A stretch of 64,000 bases of DNA from an uncultured Marinococcus sp. (GTDB taxonomy: Bacteria > Bacillota > Bacilli > Bacillales > Marinococcaceae): contig NZ_CANLSU010000008.1 in the NCBI RefSeq assembly GCF_947493875.1, positions 1 through 64,000 on the forward strand. Reading direction: 5' to 3'. Made by a program: the position numbers and the translations under genes. The notes beneath the pieces were generated by a model. That model saw nothing but the letters and a program-made list of their open reading frames with translations, made no database searches and was not told the DNA's origin. Position 1 is the first letter of the stretch, and each line of letters opens with the position of its first letter. Below are positions 32,709-41,839 of the stretch, in pieces.

Positions 32709-34808
32709 CTACATGCTCATGCCGTTCTGCCGTACCGTCTGGCGGGTCGGGCTTTCTTCTACGGTTTCCTCTTTCGAGACGCTTTTCGTGTCGGCCTGTT
32801 CAAACGGCCATGTCGGTTCTTTTTCCGTGATCGTTTCGCCTTTCAGCCGTTGTTCCAATCGGTCCACGGTATCCACGGTCAGCACGTTCTGATCGACGGC
32901 TTGTTCTTTTAAGGCTTCATAGGCGTTTTGGCTTTCCACCCGATCAAGCACCGTTTCCATGTCCGGGTTCTTTTGCCCTTGTTCGTTGGTTACATGATCG
33001 TGATAGGACGTATAAGCCGAGGCTAACTGGACGCTTTGATTGACTGCTGCCCGGTCTTGTTGTTGCTCTTGAACGTCCGTCGTCGTGGCTTGATGAATCG
33101 CTTCGGCCGTTGCCCCAGGAACGTACCCATGTTCTTCGGTAAACGCCTGTACGTCCTGCCGTTGGCTTTCGTATAGATCAGAGTTATCCATGCTTGTGTG
33201 TCCTTCTTTGTGTTCTTGAATCTTCACCGCTAAATCCTCAAAGGTTTGTTCAAAGGCATCCGGCGTGTAAATCTCTTGCAGATACGATTGATCGTTCAAA
33301 TGCTCCCGGTGAAAGGAATAGCCCTGTCGATCAAGTTCTGATTTTAAATCATGGTACGAGCCATCCCCGATCTCCAGCCGATCAGCCGCTATCACCTGCT
33401 GTTCGTTCGCTTCATCGGGCGGCATCATCACCTGTACTTTGGTTTTGTCGTACCCGATGTCTCCCATGCTGTTCATGTTCGCTTGGGCTAGGGCTTTATC
33501 CATCTCCGAAAGAGTCATTACGTTGCCATCCATCTTCGTTTCCGACCATTCCACATAGGCTTGCGGTTCTTCGATCGTTGGGTCTACGATCTTGACGTTG
33601 TTATGACTAGCCAGTGCCGGGTCTTTAAGGTCATTAAAGGCTTGCACTTCCTGTTCGACCGTTTCCCCTCGAACATCCCCATGTGCCAATAAATTATTGC
33701 CGTACCGATCTTCAAACGTGGACCGGAAGGTATCAGCATCCATATCTCCAATCGTTTGAACGGTCCCGTTGGCGACCACTTCATAGTTTTGGAATCGCTC
33801 TTGTAATTCATTGGTGCTTGCTTCTTCGTAGGTGTTTTCAATCTGCAAATCATCTTCCAGATGCGTAATCATGTCATACGATGTATCTTTGACACCTTGA
33901 AGCAATGCCACTTTGTCGGTTGTCGTATCATGCTGTTGGTTGTAGGTATGCAGGTAATCCAGACTGTAATCACTCGTATCCAGTCCAAAATGCGTACTCA
34001 CCGTATAGGCCGTCATTTCCGCTTGAAATTCCTTCTCCGAGTGCGGCAGGTCCTTGCCTTCCTTGTCCCGGCCATGCAGTTGAGCGTGTGCCGCTTCATG
34101 GATGAGGGTTTTCACGTTCTGGAGTTCATCGTTCCGGGGATTGAGTTGAATCGCCCGGTGAGAGGATGATGCCCCTCCGGGGCTGGTCTGCGTGTACTCG
34201 ATGTACTGGCCTTTGGACGCCCCGAGTTCTTCCATTGGTTCGGCCAGCACGTCCACGTTCATGTTGTTGCTGTATCGTTCCATCGAATCATAAAACGCTT
34301 GATAGTTTTCGACCGAGCCTTCCAGCCATTTGTTCGGATAAATCTTCGGTAAATCTTCGGCCGTGGCGTTCGTCTGCGAAATATCGAACACGGCGGCGGT
34401 TTTATAATGCCGGTGTTCCTGGACCTTTAATTCGCCCCGGTCGATCTTCGCTTTTTCCTCTTTCGTGGCCTTGTTCAGTCCCACCTGTTTGGTTTCACCG
34501 TTCTCCTGTCGTTCAAAGGTTTTGAACGGGGCCGGAACGAGAATCTTGTTTCCCTTTTCGCCTTTTTGGACCGAGAAGCCCTGTTCTTTCCAGAACTGAA
34601 AACCACCGACGGCGTTTGCTCCCGGAAACTGTTTTTGTATCAGTGTGGAGTTGCCGACCGAGTAATCATAGAACTTGCTCATAAAGCTCAAGTATTCCTT
34701 CATGTTCTCCGAGGACTGAAAGTAACTATCCACTTGATCGTTGCGATCTTCGGCTAATTGTTCCACTTCCTGCCGTTTCGTTTCGGCTGATTTTTTCTTA
34801 TAAGCCAT
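32709..34808 (-). CDS. ArdC/LtrC-like antirestriction protein with zinc metallopeptidase domain
   Basis: 699 aa. The N-terminal 130 residues look like the ArdC single-stranded-DNA-binding domain (NSTLIQKQFPGANAVGGFQFW, followed by KGEKGNKILVPAP). A metallopeptidase-like motif follows: LIHEAAHAQLHGRD near residue 232 with a downstream E in FQAEMTAYTV. The rest is an acidic, repeat-like tail with LPD-type segments. ArdC proteins shield incoming plasmid DNA from restriction enzymes; a location close to oriT fits that job. Transcribed with the relaxase block. Confidence 0.8.
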   Translation of the reverse strand: MAYKKKSAETKRQEVEQLAEDRNDQVDSYFQSSENMKEYLSFMSKFYDYSVGNSTLIQKQFPGANAVGGFQFWKEQGFSVQKGEKGNKILVPAPFKTFERQENGETKQVGLNKATKEEKAKIDRGELKVQEHRHYKTAAVFDISQTNATAEDLPKIYPNKWLEGSVENYQAFYDSMERYSNNMNVDVLAEPMEELGASKGQYIEYTQTSPGGASSSHRAIQLNPRNDELQNVKTLIHEAAHAQLHGRDKEGKDLPHSEKEFQAEMTAYTVSTHFGLDTSDYSLDYLHTYNQQHDTTTDKVALLQGVKDTSYDMITHLEDDLQIENTYEEASTNELQERFQNYEVVANGTVQTIGDMDADTFRSTFEDRYGNNLLAHGDVRGETVEQEVQAFNDLKDPALASHNNVKIVDPTIEEPQAYVEWSETKMDGNVMTLSEMDKALAQANMNSMGDIGYDKTKVQVMMPPDEANEQQVIAADRLEIGDGSYHDLKSELDRQGYSFHREHLNDQSYLQEIYTPDAFEQTFEDLAVKIQEHKEGHTSMDNSDLYESQRQDVQAFTEEHGYVPGATAEAIHQATTTDVQEQQQDRAAVNQSVQLASAYTSYHDHVTNEQGQKNPDMETVLDRVESQNAYEALKEQAVDQNVLTVDTVDRLEQRLKGETITEKEPTWPFEQADTKSVSKEETVEESPTRQTVRQNGMSM

Positions 34809-34825
34809 GCGGTTGTCCTCCTTTG

Positions 34826-35095
34826 TTATCGCACATATCCATCATCATCCACGCCCACATCGAGATCCTTTAGCGCCGGATTATTGGCTTCGCCTTCCAT
34901 TACATCACTGTCGAAGATTAATTGTTTTTCGTCCATATCAACCAACACATATTCCATATCTGTTTCCACCATCATCTGTTGCAGAAGGTCCATATCTTTT
35001 GCTTCTAACGGAATAACCATTTCTTGTTTTTCGACCACCACCACCACGTCTTTTTCACCCATTTCTTGAATAAATCCAAATTCTTGTCGGCCCAT
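34826..35095 (-). CDS. Hypothetical acidic protein (89 aa)
   Basis: Very acidic, methionine-rich protein (MGRQEFGFIQEMGEKDVVVV, ETDMEYVLVDMDEKQLIFD). No family recognised. It has a GGAGGATAACG site and lies 2 bp after the gene upstream and 17 bp before the ArdC-like gene, so it is clearly part of the mobilisation operon. Confidence 0.72.
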   Translation of the reverse strand: MGRQEFGFIQEMGEKDVVVVVEKQEMVIPLEAKDMDLLQQMMVETDMEYVLVDMDEKQLIFDSDVMEGEANNPALKDLDVGVDDDGYVR

Positions 35096-35097
35096 CG

Positions 35098-35547
35098 TTA
35101 TCCTCCTTGTGTTTGATTTTGTTTCTTCTCATATTCCGCTTTTCGTTGTTGCAGGTTCGCAATTCGTTCATTCACTTCTTCTTTGGCCGTGGTATATGGT
35201 TTCGAGGTAAATTCACTGGTTGGCATAATATCGGAGATATTACTGCTAACCATTAAGCCGTTCATCAGTTCCAGAAGCATCTGCGAATTACGGTCCGTGT
35301 TGTTCACGCCCAGCTGTAACCGATTAAAATATTTATGAAATTCCTGTTCAATTTTTTGGTTCATTTGAGCCATCAACATGGATGTCACGTAGTCTCCCTT
35401 TTCCAAATCTTTGTGTTCCTGTTGGTGTTCTAACAGGAGTTGGTCAATGATCTTGGCCTGCGAACTTTCGTTTCGTTTTTCTTTCATTTCTTTGACGTAA
35501 GCATCGGCTTCTTCGGATAGCCGCACACGGCTAATAACATCACTCAT
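35098..35547 (-). CDS. Mobilisation accessory protein (149 aa)
   Basis: N-terminus SDVISRVRLSEEADAYVKEM resembles a ribbon-helix-helix strand plus helices; the rest is helical with a coiled-coil end (ERIANLQQRKAEYEKKQNQ). Its ATG overlaps the relaxase stop codon (35544-35547), so the two are coupled. Likely a relaxase partner or relaxosome protein; exact role unknown. Confidence 0.65.
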   Translation of the reverse strand: MSDVISRVRLSEEADAYVKEMKEKRNESSQAKIIDQLLLEHQQEHKDLEKGDYVTSMLMAQMNQKIEQEFHKYFNRLQLGVNNTDRNSQMLLELMNGLMVSSNISDIMPTSEFTSKPYTTAKEEVNERIANLQQRKAEYEKKQNQTQGG

Positions 35548-36728
35548 AAGGATTGCCCCCTCTGGTTATTTTGGATATTTCGTTGCATCTGTTCATAGGC
35601 GTTCTGGTTCTGATAGCTGTTCAGTTCCGCATGGACCACCCGATTCAATCCATACTGTATCTGATTCAAAGCCCGGTTCTTTTGAAAGTTCACTCGCTTC
35701 TGGTTTGTGCCAGAAGAACGTTGCTTTTGTTCGATATTTTTTTCCTTATAATCATACGATTTCATTTCCTGTAAGAACGTGTTTCCCATCCGTTTATACA
35801 GATCATCTTTTTTGTTTTGTTTGTAATCCTTGTACCGAGATTCGTTCCCTTCCCCGTACACTTTTTTCAGCATCTTTTCTTCTTTGTTCAATTTTTGATC
35901 GAGCTGTTTCATTTCTTTGGGGAAGTTCTTTTGTAAATATTTTTCGGTCAGTTTATCCAGATCGGGCTTCACATGATTAATGTTTTGATACCCGTATTGC
36001 CAGTACCGTTTGTTTTCCGGCAGTTGCTTTTTGATCGCCAGAAAATCTTTTTTCATGCCCCGGTCCATGCCTTTCATGTCCGGCTGTTCTTTCTTCTTAT
36101 TCACGATTTTATTTCGCATCAGATCATTAATCTCTTTGTGTTCAAACGACCGGTCTTGAATCTTATTGACGAACGTGGACCGCATCCCTTCCAGTGATTT
36201 TAATTTCCGTCGGCCCCGTTGATCGTCTCCCGGTTCCGTATCGACGGAAGCCAAATGAATATGAATGTTTTCGGTGTTATGGTGAACGGCTCCGGTCCAC
36301 GTCATCGTGTCTTTAAAGTTATTTTTTTCGTGCATATCGGACACAGCTGCGCGGGTAACTTCTTTCAATTTCTTTTCGTCTACCTGTTTAGTTGTTGGGT
36401 CATAAATGCCGTTTTCCTGTAACCACTCGTTATCAAAAGAGATCACGTCTTTATACAAAATGCTTCCTTTATTTTGGGCCTGTTTAAAATCATCCATCAC
36501 TTGTTCTTTCCGTTCGTCTGTTAAATCATCGTGATACGCATTGAATAACGATGATGCTTTCTGGTCGTTATCCATGTAGTGATTATATGAAGCAAAATCC
36601 TGTTCGCTTTTTGCTTCGTCCCGGTCCATGTAATCAAGATACGTGGAATATCGTCTGTTGTTGGCTTTGCTTTTTCCCATTGTAAATTCCGACTTCACCA
36701 CGACCGCTGTTTTGCTTCCGACCTCCAT
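35544..36728 (-). CDS. MobL/MobP2-type relaxase
   Basis: 394 aa. Expected to nick the plasmid at oriT and pilot the strand into the recipient. N-terminal features of the MobL family: KSEFTMGKSKANNRRYSTYLDYMDRDEA and, near residue 155, the metal-binding histidines in NTENIHIHLASVDTEPG. Further on, REL-type basic stretches and a Gln/Asn-rich tail. The putative catalytic tyrosine is probably among those in RYSTYLDYM, which I cannot fix without alignment. AGGAAGGATAACGC site. Lies directly next to the oriT-like region with the RHH accessory gene between. Confidence 0.85.
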   Translation of the reverse strand: MEVGSKTAVVVKSEFTMGKSKANNRRYSTYLDYMDRDEAKSEQDFASYNHYMDNDQKASSLFNAYHDDLTDERKEQVMDDFKQAQNKGSILYKDVISFDNEWLQENGIYDPTTKQVDEKKLKEVTRAAVSDMHEKNNFKDTMTWTGAVHHNTENIHIHLASVDTEPGDDQRGRRKLKSLEGMRSTFVNKIQDRSFEHKEINDLMRNKIVNKKKEQPDMKGMDRGMKKDFLAIKKQLPENKRYWQYGYQNINHVKPDLDKLTEKYLQKNFPKEMKQLDQKLNKEEKMLKKVYGEGNESRYKDYKQNKKDDLYKRMGNTFLQEMKSYDYKEKNIEQKQRSSGTNQKRVNFQKNRALNQIQYGLNRVVHAELNSYQNQNAYEQMQRNIQNNQRGQSL

Positions 36729-36731
36729 GCG

Positions 36732-37004
36732 TTATCCTTCCTCTCGTACCGCATCCATATCATCACTCATGCTTGCCAGCCATTCATTTTGTCGTTGCAT
36801 CTGTTCACTGAATTGGTTCAGGGCTTCGGTGTTTTTTTCTATTAATGCTTTGTAGGCTTGATCGGTTTCGTTCAGTTCTTTTTGCATCACATAGTTTTCG
36901 ATGAGTTCTTTCAAATAATGTTGCCGGGAAAGTCCTCGTTTTTTCGCTCGTTCGTCAATCGTTTGGACTACGATTGGACTTAATTCACGTACTTTAATCT
37001 CCAT
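36732..37004 (-). CDS. Ribbon-helix-helix relaxosome accessory protein
   Basis: 90 aa. The N-terminal MEIKVRELSPIVVQTIDERAKKRGLSRQHYLKELIENY is a typical RHH fold (beta strand, two helices) as in MobC/CopG-type proteins; the C-terminus is coiled coil. It is the first gene of the mobilisation operon, facing the oriT-like region. The natural guess is that it binds repeats there and helps the relaxase; that is inference from position. Confidence 0.78.
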   Translation of the reverse strand: MEIKVRELSPIVVQTIDERAKKRGLSRQHYLKELIENYVMQKELNETDQAYKALIEKNTEALNQFSEQMQRQNEWLASMSDDMDAVREEG

Positions 37005-37009
37005 GTTTT

Positions 37010-37285
37010 GTACTCCTTTCGTGTAAGAGAAAACCCCAGTTCAATGACAACCCCGGTGCAAGATCAAAATAGTTGCAAGAGCATAAGGGAAAAGTGACCC
37101 CAGACGAGCTGGGGTGTCCGGCAGTGCCGGACTTTTCTTGGGTACGTAAAAATTGCTTTTGTTCACGGATTTGTGAACAGCTTGTTCACGGATTTGTGAA
37201 CAAAACCGGGGGTTGTTCACGGATTTGTGAACAACGTTACCCCGTTCATTTACAGGGTTTCGGTCAAAAATTGACCGATAACCTG
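37010..37285. other. oriT-like intergenic region
   Basis: Between the divergent-facing ends of the relaxase operon start (37004) and the end of the tra operon (37290). It has hairpins CCCCAG-ACGAG-CTGGGG (37098-37114), GTCCGGCA-G-TGCCGGAC (37116-37132), three copies of an 18-bp palindrome (listed separately) and CGGTCAA-AAA-TTGACCG (37261-37277). The density of structures and neighbouring relaxase gene make it the best candidate for the origin of transfer; the nick site cannot be placed from sequence alone. Confidence 0.7.
37161..37232. repeat. Three copies of an 18-bp palindrome
   Basis: GTTCACGGATTTGTGAAC occurs identically at 37161-37178, 37184-37201 and 37215-37232 (starts 23 and 31 bp apart). 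The arms GTTCAC / GTGAAC are perfect. Likely a binding array for the RHH protein or another regulator at oriT. Confidence 0.92.
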
Positions 37286-37289
37286 TTTC

Positions 37290-38141
37290 TTATTGAAGCG
37301 AAATGCTCTCCTGTTTTTTCTGTTCTTCGTAACTGTCGATGCGTTGGTTTTCCATCTTGATCTGTTCATTTAGTGCATCTATATCGCCCTGGAGCTGTTT
37401 CTTTTCTGTCTCCAGAGAGTTCAAATAACCGTCCGTTTCGGTTTGTTCTTCATCCGTTTGGTACGTTTTTTCTTGTTCAATTTGATTGGCTTCTTCGTCG
37501 AGATCAGCGATCTCTTGTTTTAAGGTTTGGCGTTCTTCTTTCTTCGTTTCAATGGTTTGTTCCGTGTCTTGAATGAGCGTATTCATAATATATTTCACGT
37601 AGCTGTATTCATCATTGGAAGGTATCGTTGCTTCTTCGACTTTCCGATAATCGGTGTACAGTTGAACCATTGTTTCGACTTCTTCCGTGTTCGTTTCCGC
37701 ATCTTCTCCGGTGCTGTTATCGGTGGATTCCTGTTGGTCGATTTGAAGCAATACCTGTTCAAAGTTCTTCGATATTTTGCTGATTTCAAACACCGCATAG
37801 TCGTTCATTTGGTACGTTTTTTCGACTGGAAGTTCTTCGCCATTGGACCGTTGTTTGCTCATAAACTGTAACGAATCCTGTTCAAAACGGAGATCGTTCA
37901 TGTCGATGACGACCTGCATTTTGTTTTTCTTTTTGTCATAAATCCAGTCCAATACTTCCACATCACTGGTCCCAGTGGTACTGATTTCTTCGCCAATCGG
38001 AGACGCTTGAACCTCAATGGTTTCCTCCATGTACAGATTGGATGTGCTAAATAAAATGAAGCCTAACACCACCACTGCTGTGATTACGCCGAACCATTTG
38101 CTGGTCTTTTTTCGCAAATTTAATCGGTCTTTATTCAGCAT
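37290..38141 (-). CDS. Tra operon membrane protein with long coiled coil (283 aa)
   Basis: Starts at the ATG 38139-38141 (AAGGAGGATTCG upstream). A basic N-terminus and one membrane helix (WFGVITAVVVLGFILF) are followed by an exported region of beta-type sequence and a long C-terminal coiled coil (KKEERQTLKQEIADLDEEA and onwards). No family recognised. It is the last gene of the tra operon, overlapping the VirB8-like gene by 11 bp. Probably a structural part of the mating channel on the outer face of the membrane. Confidence 0.7.
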   Translation of the reverse strand: MLNKDRLNLRKKTSKWFGVITAVVVLGFILFSTSNLYMEETIEVQASPIGEEISTTGTSDVEVLDWIYDKKKNKMQVVIDMNDLRFEQDSLQFMSKQRSNGEELPVEKTYQMNDYAVFEISKISKNFEQVLLQIDQQESTDNSTGEDAETNTEEVETMVQLYTDYRKVEEATIPSNDEYSYVKYIMNTLIQDTEQTIETKKEERQTLKQEIADLDEEANQIEQEKTYQTDEEQTETDGYLNSLETEKKQLQGDIDALNEQIKMENQRIDSYEEQKKQESISLQ

Positions 38142-38727
38142 CGAATCCTCCTTCCGTGTCTGAAATATCTTCCATGCGTTGCGCGACCCATGTGCCGTTT
38201 TGTCGTTCAAAATGCACTTTCATTAAGATCGGACTGGTTTCATCGGCGCCGGTTTCTTTGTAATGAATCTGATGATCGAGCCGCACAATCACTTGGGCGT
38301 TTTCGGCATCATTCATGTTCTTGATGAAATATTCTTCGTTCGCAATGTCGGTCGTGACTTCGCCGCCCCCGTACATTTCCGCAGAGAAAAACCGGTCCAT
38401 GAGTTGATCGTTCATGATGCTTTCAGCTTGTTCTTTTTGTTTCTCATAATTGTCCGTGGTATGCACAAAGGCGGTATTCATAAACGCAGCTGTCTGGCTT
38501 TCCAGTTCATCAAACCGAGCTTCCCGTTCCGTCTTGGACTGGTACTCCACTTGCTGTTGTAGGGCTTCGTTTTCTTCTTGTAATTGGCTCACTTGGCTTT
38601 CTAATTCGGTTGCTTCGGCTTCCGTGGGAGCGTTCGTCTGGTTGCTGAAAAAGAAGAACCCATTGAACAACAATAATAGAAAAAGAAGCACGATCGAGAA
38701 GTATTTAAAGGTTTTGATCGTATCCAT
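38131..38727 (-). CDS. VirB8-like conjugation protein
   Basis: 198 aa: short cytoplasmic start, one membrane helix (YFSIVLLFLLLLFNGFFFF), a coiled-coil linker (ESQVSQLQEENEALQQQVEY) and an exported globular domain of about 120 residues (FDELESQTAAFMNTAFVHTT to MEDISDTEGG) with the size and layout of NTF2-like VirB8 domains. The VirB8 assignment rests on topology and operon position, not on a motif. Lies 36 bp after the hydrolase gene. Confidence 0.6.
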   Translation of the reverse strand: MDTIKTFKYFSIVLLFLLLLFNGFFFFSNQTNAPTEAEATELESQVSQLQEENEALQQQVEYQSKTEREARFDELESQTAAFMNTAFVHTTDNYEKQKEQAESIMNDQLMDRFFSAEMYGGGEVTTDIANEEYFIKNMNDAENAQVIVRLDHQIHYKETGADETSPILMKVHFERQNGTWVAQRMEDISDTEGGFDAE

Positions 38728-38763
38728 GAGGTATCATCCTTTGAATATAAAATCCGTTTGAGA

Positions 38764-39867
38764 TTAAGAAGAAATCCGTTTGACCCGGCCATTAAAATTG
38801 TCGCCCCAATAACCATCTTCCATGCTTTCAATCGCTACGCCGGTGCTTCCCTGTGAACCGATAAACTTGCCGTCTCCGGCATAAATCCCCACGTGGCCGT
38901 CCAGTTTATAGGTATCGAAAAACACCAGATCACCCGGTTGGGCGTTGGAATAATCGACCCGTTGGCCTTTCGTTTTGAGCGAATCCGTGTTCACCGAGCC
39001 GAGGTTTCCGAGTTCCACCCCGACCTGTTCATAAGCCCAGAACACGAAACTCGAACAATCAAATCGGCCGGCCTGTTGGTCACTCCGAGTACGGCCACCA
39101 CCAAACACATAGTTGCTGTTGCCAATCCATTTTTCGCCTACTTGAACGACTTCGGCCACGTCTCCGTTGATCTCCGTGGTTGCCGTGTTCGTGACGTATT
39201 TCATCACCGCATCCACATACCCAATGTCGCCATAACAAGCCCCGGTTTCGGCACTTTCGGGCCGGATGCACGAATAGTTTCCGGTGCTTTTCACTTTCTG
39301 ATACTGCTGCCTGGAAAACTCAATCGCTAACTCTTTCGAGTATTCCCCATCATTATTGGCGTTCGCATAATCAATAAAACCGCCGCCGAAATTGTAACTT
39401 TGAAGGGCTAATTTCACGTCACCATTGGCATCTTCTAATACCTTCGAGAAGTACCGGACGCCTTGTTCAATCGAGCGTTCCGGGTCGTCAATCGTGTTCG
39501 GAGGAAGGCCCAGCGATTCCGAGGATTGCATAATGTCATCGACCCGGCCGCCGGATTCCTGCATGGACAAAGCCATGAGAATGTTGACCTGATCGCTGAC
39601 CCCGAACTCGTTGGCGTATTGTTCATACACCGGACGTAATTCTTCAATTTTAGCCGAAATATTCTGCGTTCCTCCGGCCACGAATGTGCCGGAGGTACTG
39701 TTATTATCCGAGGTGGTATCCATCATCACTTGAAAGAAACCAATCACCATAATGGTTAGAAAGACGGCCAGAAGCGCCGACAATCCGATGATGATACGCA
39801 GTTTCAGTGTTCCAAGTTTGAGTAACGCACCCCCGGCTTTGGCGGCTCCTTTGGCTACCGTGTTCAT
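38764..39867 (-). CDS. Bifunctional lysozyme / NlpC-P60 cell-wall hydrolase (VirB1/CwlT-like)
   Basis: 367 aa. Residues 20-50 form a membrane anchor (LRIIIGLSALLAVFLTIMVI). A goose-type or SLT-like lysozyme domain follows (about 80-185: ILMALSMQESGGR with the catalytic Glu, then YNFGGGFIDYANANNDG). The C-terminal NlpC/P60 peptidase has the catalytic Cys in RFDCSSFVFWAYEQ near 270 and the His in DGHVGIYAG near 323. This two-domain enzyme opens peptidoglycan for the mating channel, as CwlT and TrsG do. It overlaps nothing, 4 bp after virB4. Confidence 0.93.
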   Translation of the reverse strand: MNTVAKGAAKAGGALLKLGTLKLRIIIGLSALLAVFLTIMVIGFFQVMMDTTSDNNSTSGTFVAGGTQNISAKIEELRPVYEQYANEFGVSDQVNILMALSMQESGGRVDDIMQSSESLGLPPNTIDDPERSIEQGVRYFSKVLEDANGDVKLALQSYNFGGGFIDYANANNDGEYSKELAIEFSRQQYQKVKSTGNYSCIRPESAETGACYGDIGYVDAVMKYVTNTATTEINGDVAEVVQVGEKWIGNSNYVFGGGRTRSDQQAGRFDCSSFVFWAYEQVGVELGNLGSVNTDSLKTKGQRVDYSNAQPGDLVFFDTYKLDGHVGIYAGDGKFIGSQGSTGVAIESMEDGYWGDNFNGRVKRISS

Positions 39868-39871
39868 GGTG

Positions 39872-41836
39872 TTAGGCCCCTCCCCCGAATAAGTCTAATT
39901 CCTGTTTGCTGACGTCCACTTTCATTTTGATGTTCTTCACGGAAGATATGGAAAGCATCACTTCCCCTTTGGTGAGTTGAGGGATGCGTTCTAATTCCGA
40001 CTGGTTGAGCTGTCCGGCAAAAATATCTTTGAGCCGGGCGAGCGATTCACTATCCTGTTCGCCAATGAACTTATATTGCGTCAAACTGAACAGCTTTTTG
40101 ACTTCTTCGGCCGCCCCTTCATTTGCATTGGCCGGAACAAAATCTTCGATCACGTGGCTGGCAAAAAACAGACCGCCGAAATACTTCCGGGCTTCCCGCA
40201 TGAAGGTCTGGAGGAACGTGACACCATGTTCCGAGCCTTTCCGGGTGTTAATGATGTGGTGCGCTTCGTCAATCAAAATCAAGTACCGCACCGCATCCTC
40301 GAACCGTAGACGGTGCTTGTTGAACGCCCGGAGTTGAGGATTACCGTTCCCAAGCATCCCGTCCCATAGCATATTCAAGACGTTAAACAGTTGGGCTTGA
40401 AAGACTTCGGCCGACAGCTCCGACAAGTTCCGCAGATGAAACGCCACAAAGTCCTCTTTATCAAAGTCCATCAGACTGGAGTGCGTGTTAAACAGCCGCC
40501 CGTAGGTTTCCTTTAAGTTCTTGATGTTGAGTTCAATGTTTTCCAGCCGTTCCCGGCGGTGAACACTCACGTCCTCGTTCACCAAGCCATTGGCTTGGTC
40601 GATGTAGAGATCATCTTGAATCATCGTCAGCAGATCGCTAAAGATCGGGTATTCGTCCGGTTGCCGTTCCGTGATGTTGTTTTCTTCCGGGTCGATCTCG
40701 TCCGACCATAACCCCTGTTCCACGTACAGGCGGCGCAGGGTGTTCTGAAATTCTTTGATTTCCTCATTGCTCACATCCGGGCTGATGAACTGGTAAAATA
40801 CCTGCATTTTGGAGAGGTGTTTCGCAAATGACGCTTCCTGTTTGATTGTTCCCTCGTCCGTGGTTTCCGACCGGTACACCTGTAACGGATTGATCGACCC
40901 GTCCGAGCCATCAAGCGCAATTTTTTGGCCGTCTAAAGCGTCAGCCAGTTCGCCAAATTCCCCGGTCACGTCCAGCACCCGGACCTTGTGGCCTTTGATC
41001 GTATTGTCGAGCGCCATTTTTTTGAGCAGCGTTGATTTTCCCGACCCCATTTTCCCGACCATCACGGCATTGTAGAACTTGCGTTGATGATCTTGGTGAA
41101 ACAGGTCAAAAATGACATTTCCGTGGGTGTCCGTTGTGCCGTAATGTGTGCCGAACGGATCATCCAGGGACGTGTAGTGGAACGGAAAGCCCCCGGCCAA
41201 TGAGAGGGCCGGAAGTTCGATGCCTTTGCGTTTGTTCGGGTACTTCATCTGATGCGAAAAGCTATCGAATAAACTGCCCCACTCATATTCCTGTTCGTTC
41301 AGAAAGACGGACCCCCGGAAGTTGAGGGATTCCAGATGGTCGATCACTTTCTTCACGGTCACTTCCAGTTCATCGAGCGTCTTGTTGGAGACATACAGCC
41401 GCAGGACAATGCGTTTCACCACTTCGCCCTGCCGGATTTCGTTGTACACGCCGGAGAGTTCCTCGAACGATTCCGTGGCTTCGATCGCATCGCCCGTTTC
41501 TTTGGCCTGCACCGTCCGGGTTTTTTGTTCGGCCATGCTTTTGTTGAGTTTCGACATGACTTCCCGGCGGTCCGGGGTTGCCACATCGAGCGCCGCAATC
41601 ACGTTTTCCATGCTCATAATTTCCTGTAACCAGAAGTCATTGACGATCGTTTGAAAGTCGTAAATATGCACACACGTTTCGTAGCCGTCGCCTTTACGGA
41701 TATAGCTTTCATTGAACTTGATGCCGCCCTGCGGCTGAATGGTACTCACCAGTTCCCGGTTATAGCCGTCCGTTTTGGCCTGTTCCTGTTCTTCGTTGGT
41801 CGTTCCCCGTACTTTCTGCATGATGGATGCGAGCAT
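39872..41836 (-). CDS. virB4: VirB4-like conjugation ATPase
   Basis: Cytoplasmic energiser of the secretion channel, 654 aa, like TrsE/ConE. Walker A MVGKMGSGKSTLLKKMALD is near residue 260, Walker B YLILIDEAHHIINTRKGSE near 520, and the conserved FLQTFMREARKYFGG and SLTQYKFIGEQDSESL segments follow. Immediately downstream of the TrsD-like gene (4 bp) and upstream of the hydrolase gene. Confidence 0.93.
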   Translation of the reverse strand: MLASIMQKVRGTTNEEQEQAKTDGYNRELVSTIQPQGGIKFNESYIRKGDGYETCVHIYDFQTIVNDFWLQEIMSMENVIAALDVATPDRREVMSKLNKSMAEQKTRTVQAKETGDAIEATESFEELSGVYNEIRQGEVVKRIVLRLYVSNKTLDELEVTVKKVIDHLESLNFRGSVFLNEQEYEWGSLFDSFSHQMKYPNKRKGIELPALSLAGGFPFHYTSLDDPFGTHYGTTDTHGNVIFDLFHQDHQRKFYNAVMVGKMGSGKSTLLKKMALDNTIKGHKVRVLDVTGEFGELADALDGQKIALDGSDGSINPLQVYRSETTDEGTIKQEASFAKHLSKMQVFYQFISPDVSNEEIKEFQNTLRRLYVEQGLWSDEIDPEENNITERQPDEYPIFSDLLTMIQDDLYIDQANGLVNEDVSVHRRERLENIELNIKNLKETYGRLFNTHSSLMDFDKEDFVAFHLRNLSELSAEVFQAQLFNVLNMLWDGMLGNGNPQLRAFNKHRLRFEDAVRYLILIDEAHHIINTRKGSEHGVTFLQTFMREARKYFGGLFFASHVIEDFVPANANEGAAEEVKKLFSLTQYKFIGEQDSESLARLKDIFAGQLNQSELERIPQLTKGEVMLSISSVKNIKMKVDVSKQELDLFGGGA

Positions 41837-41839
41837 GTG

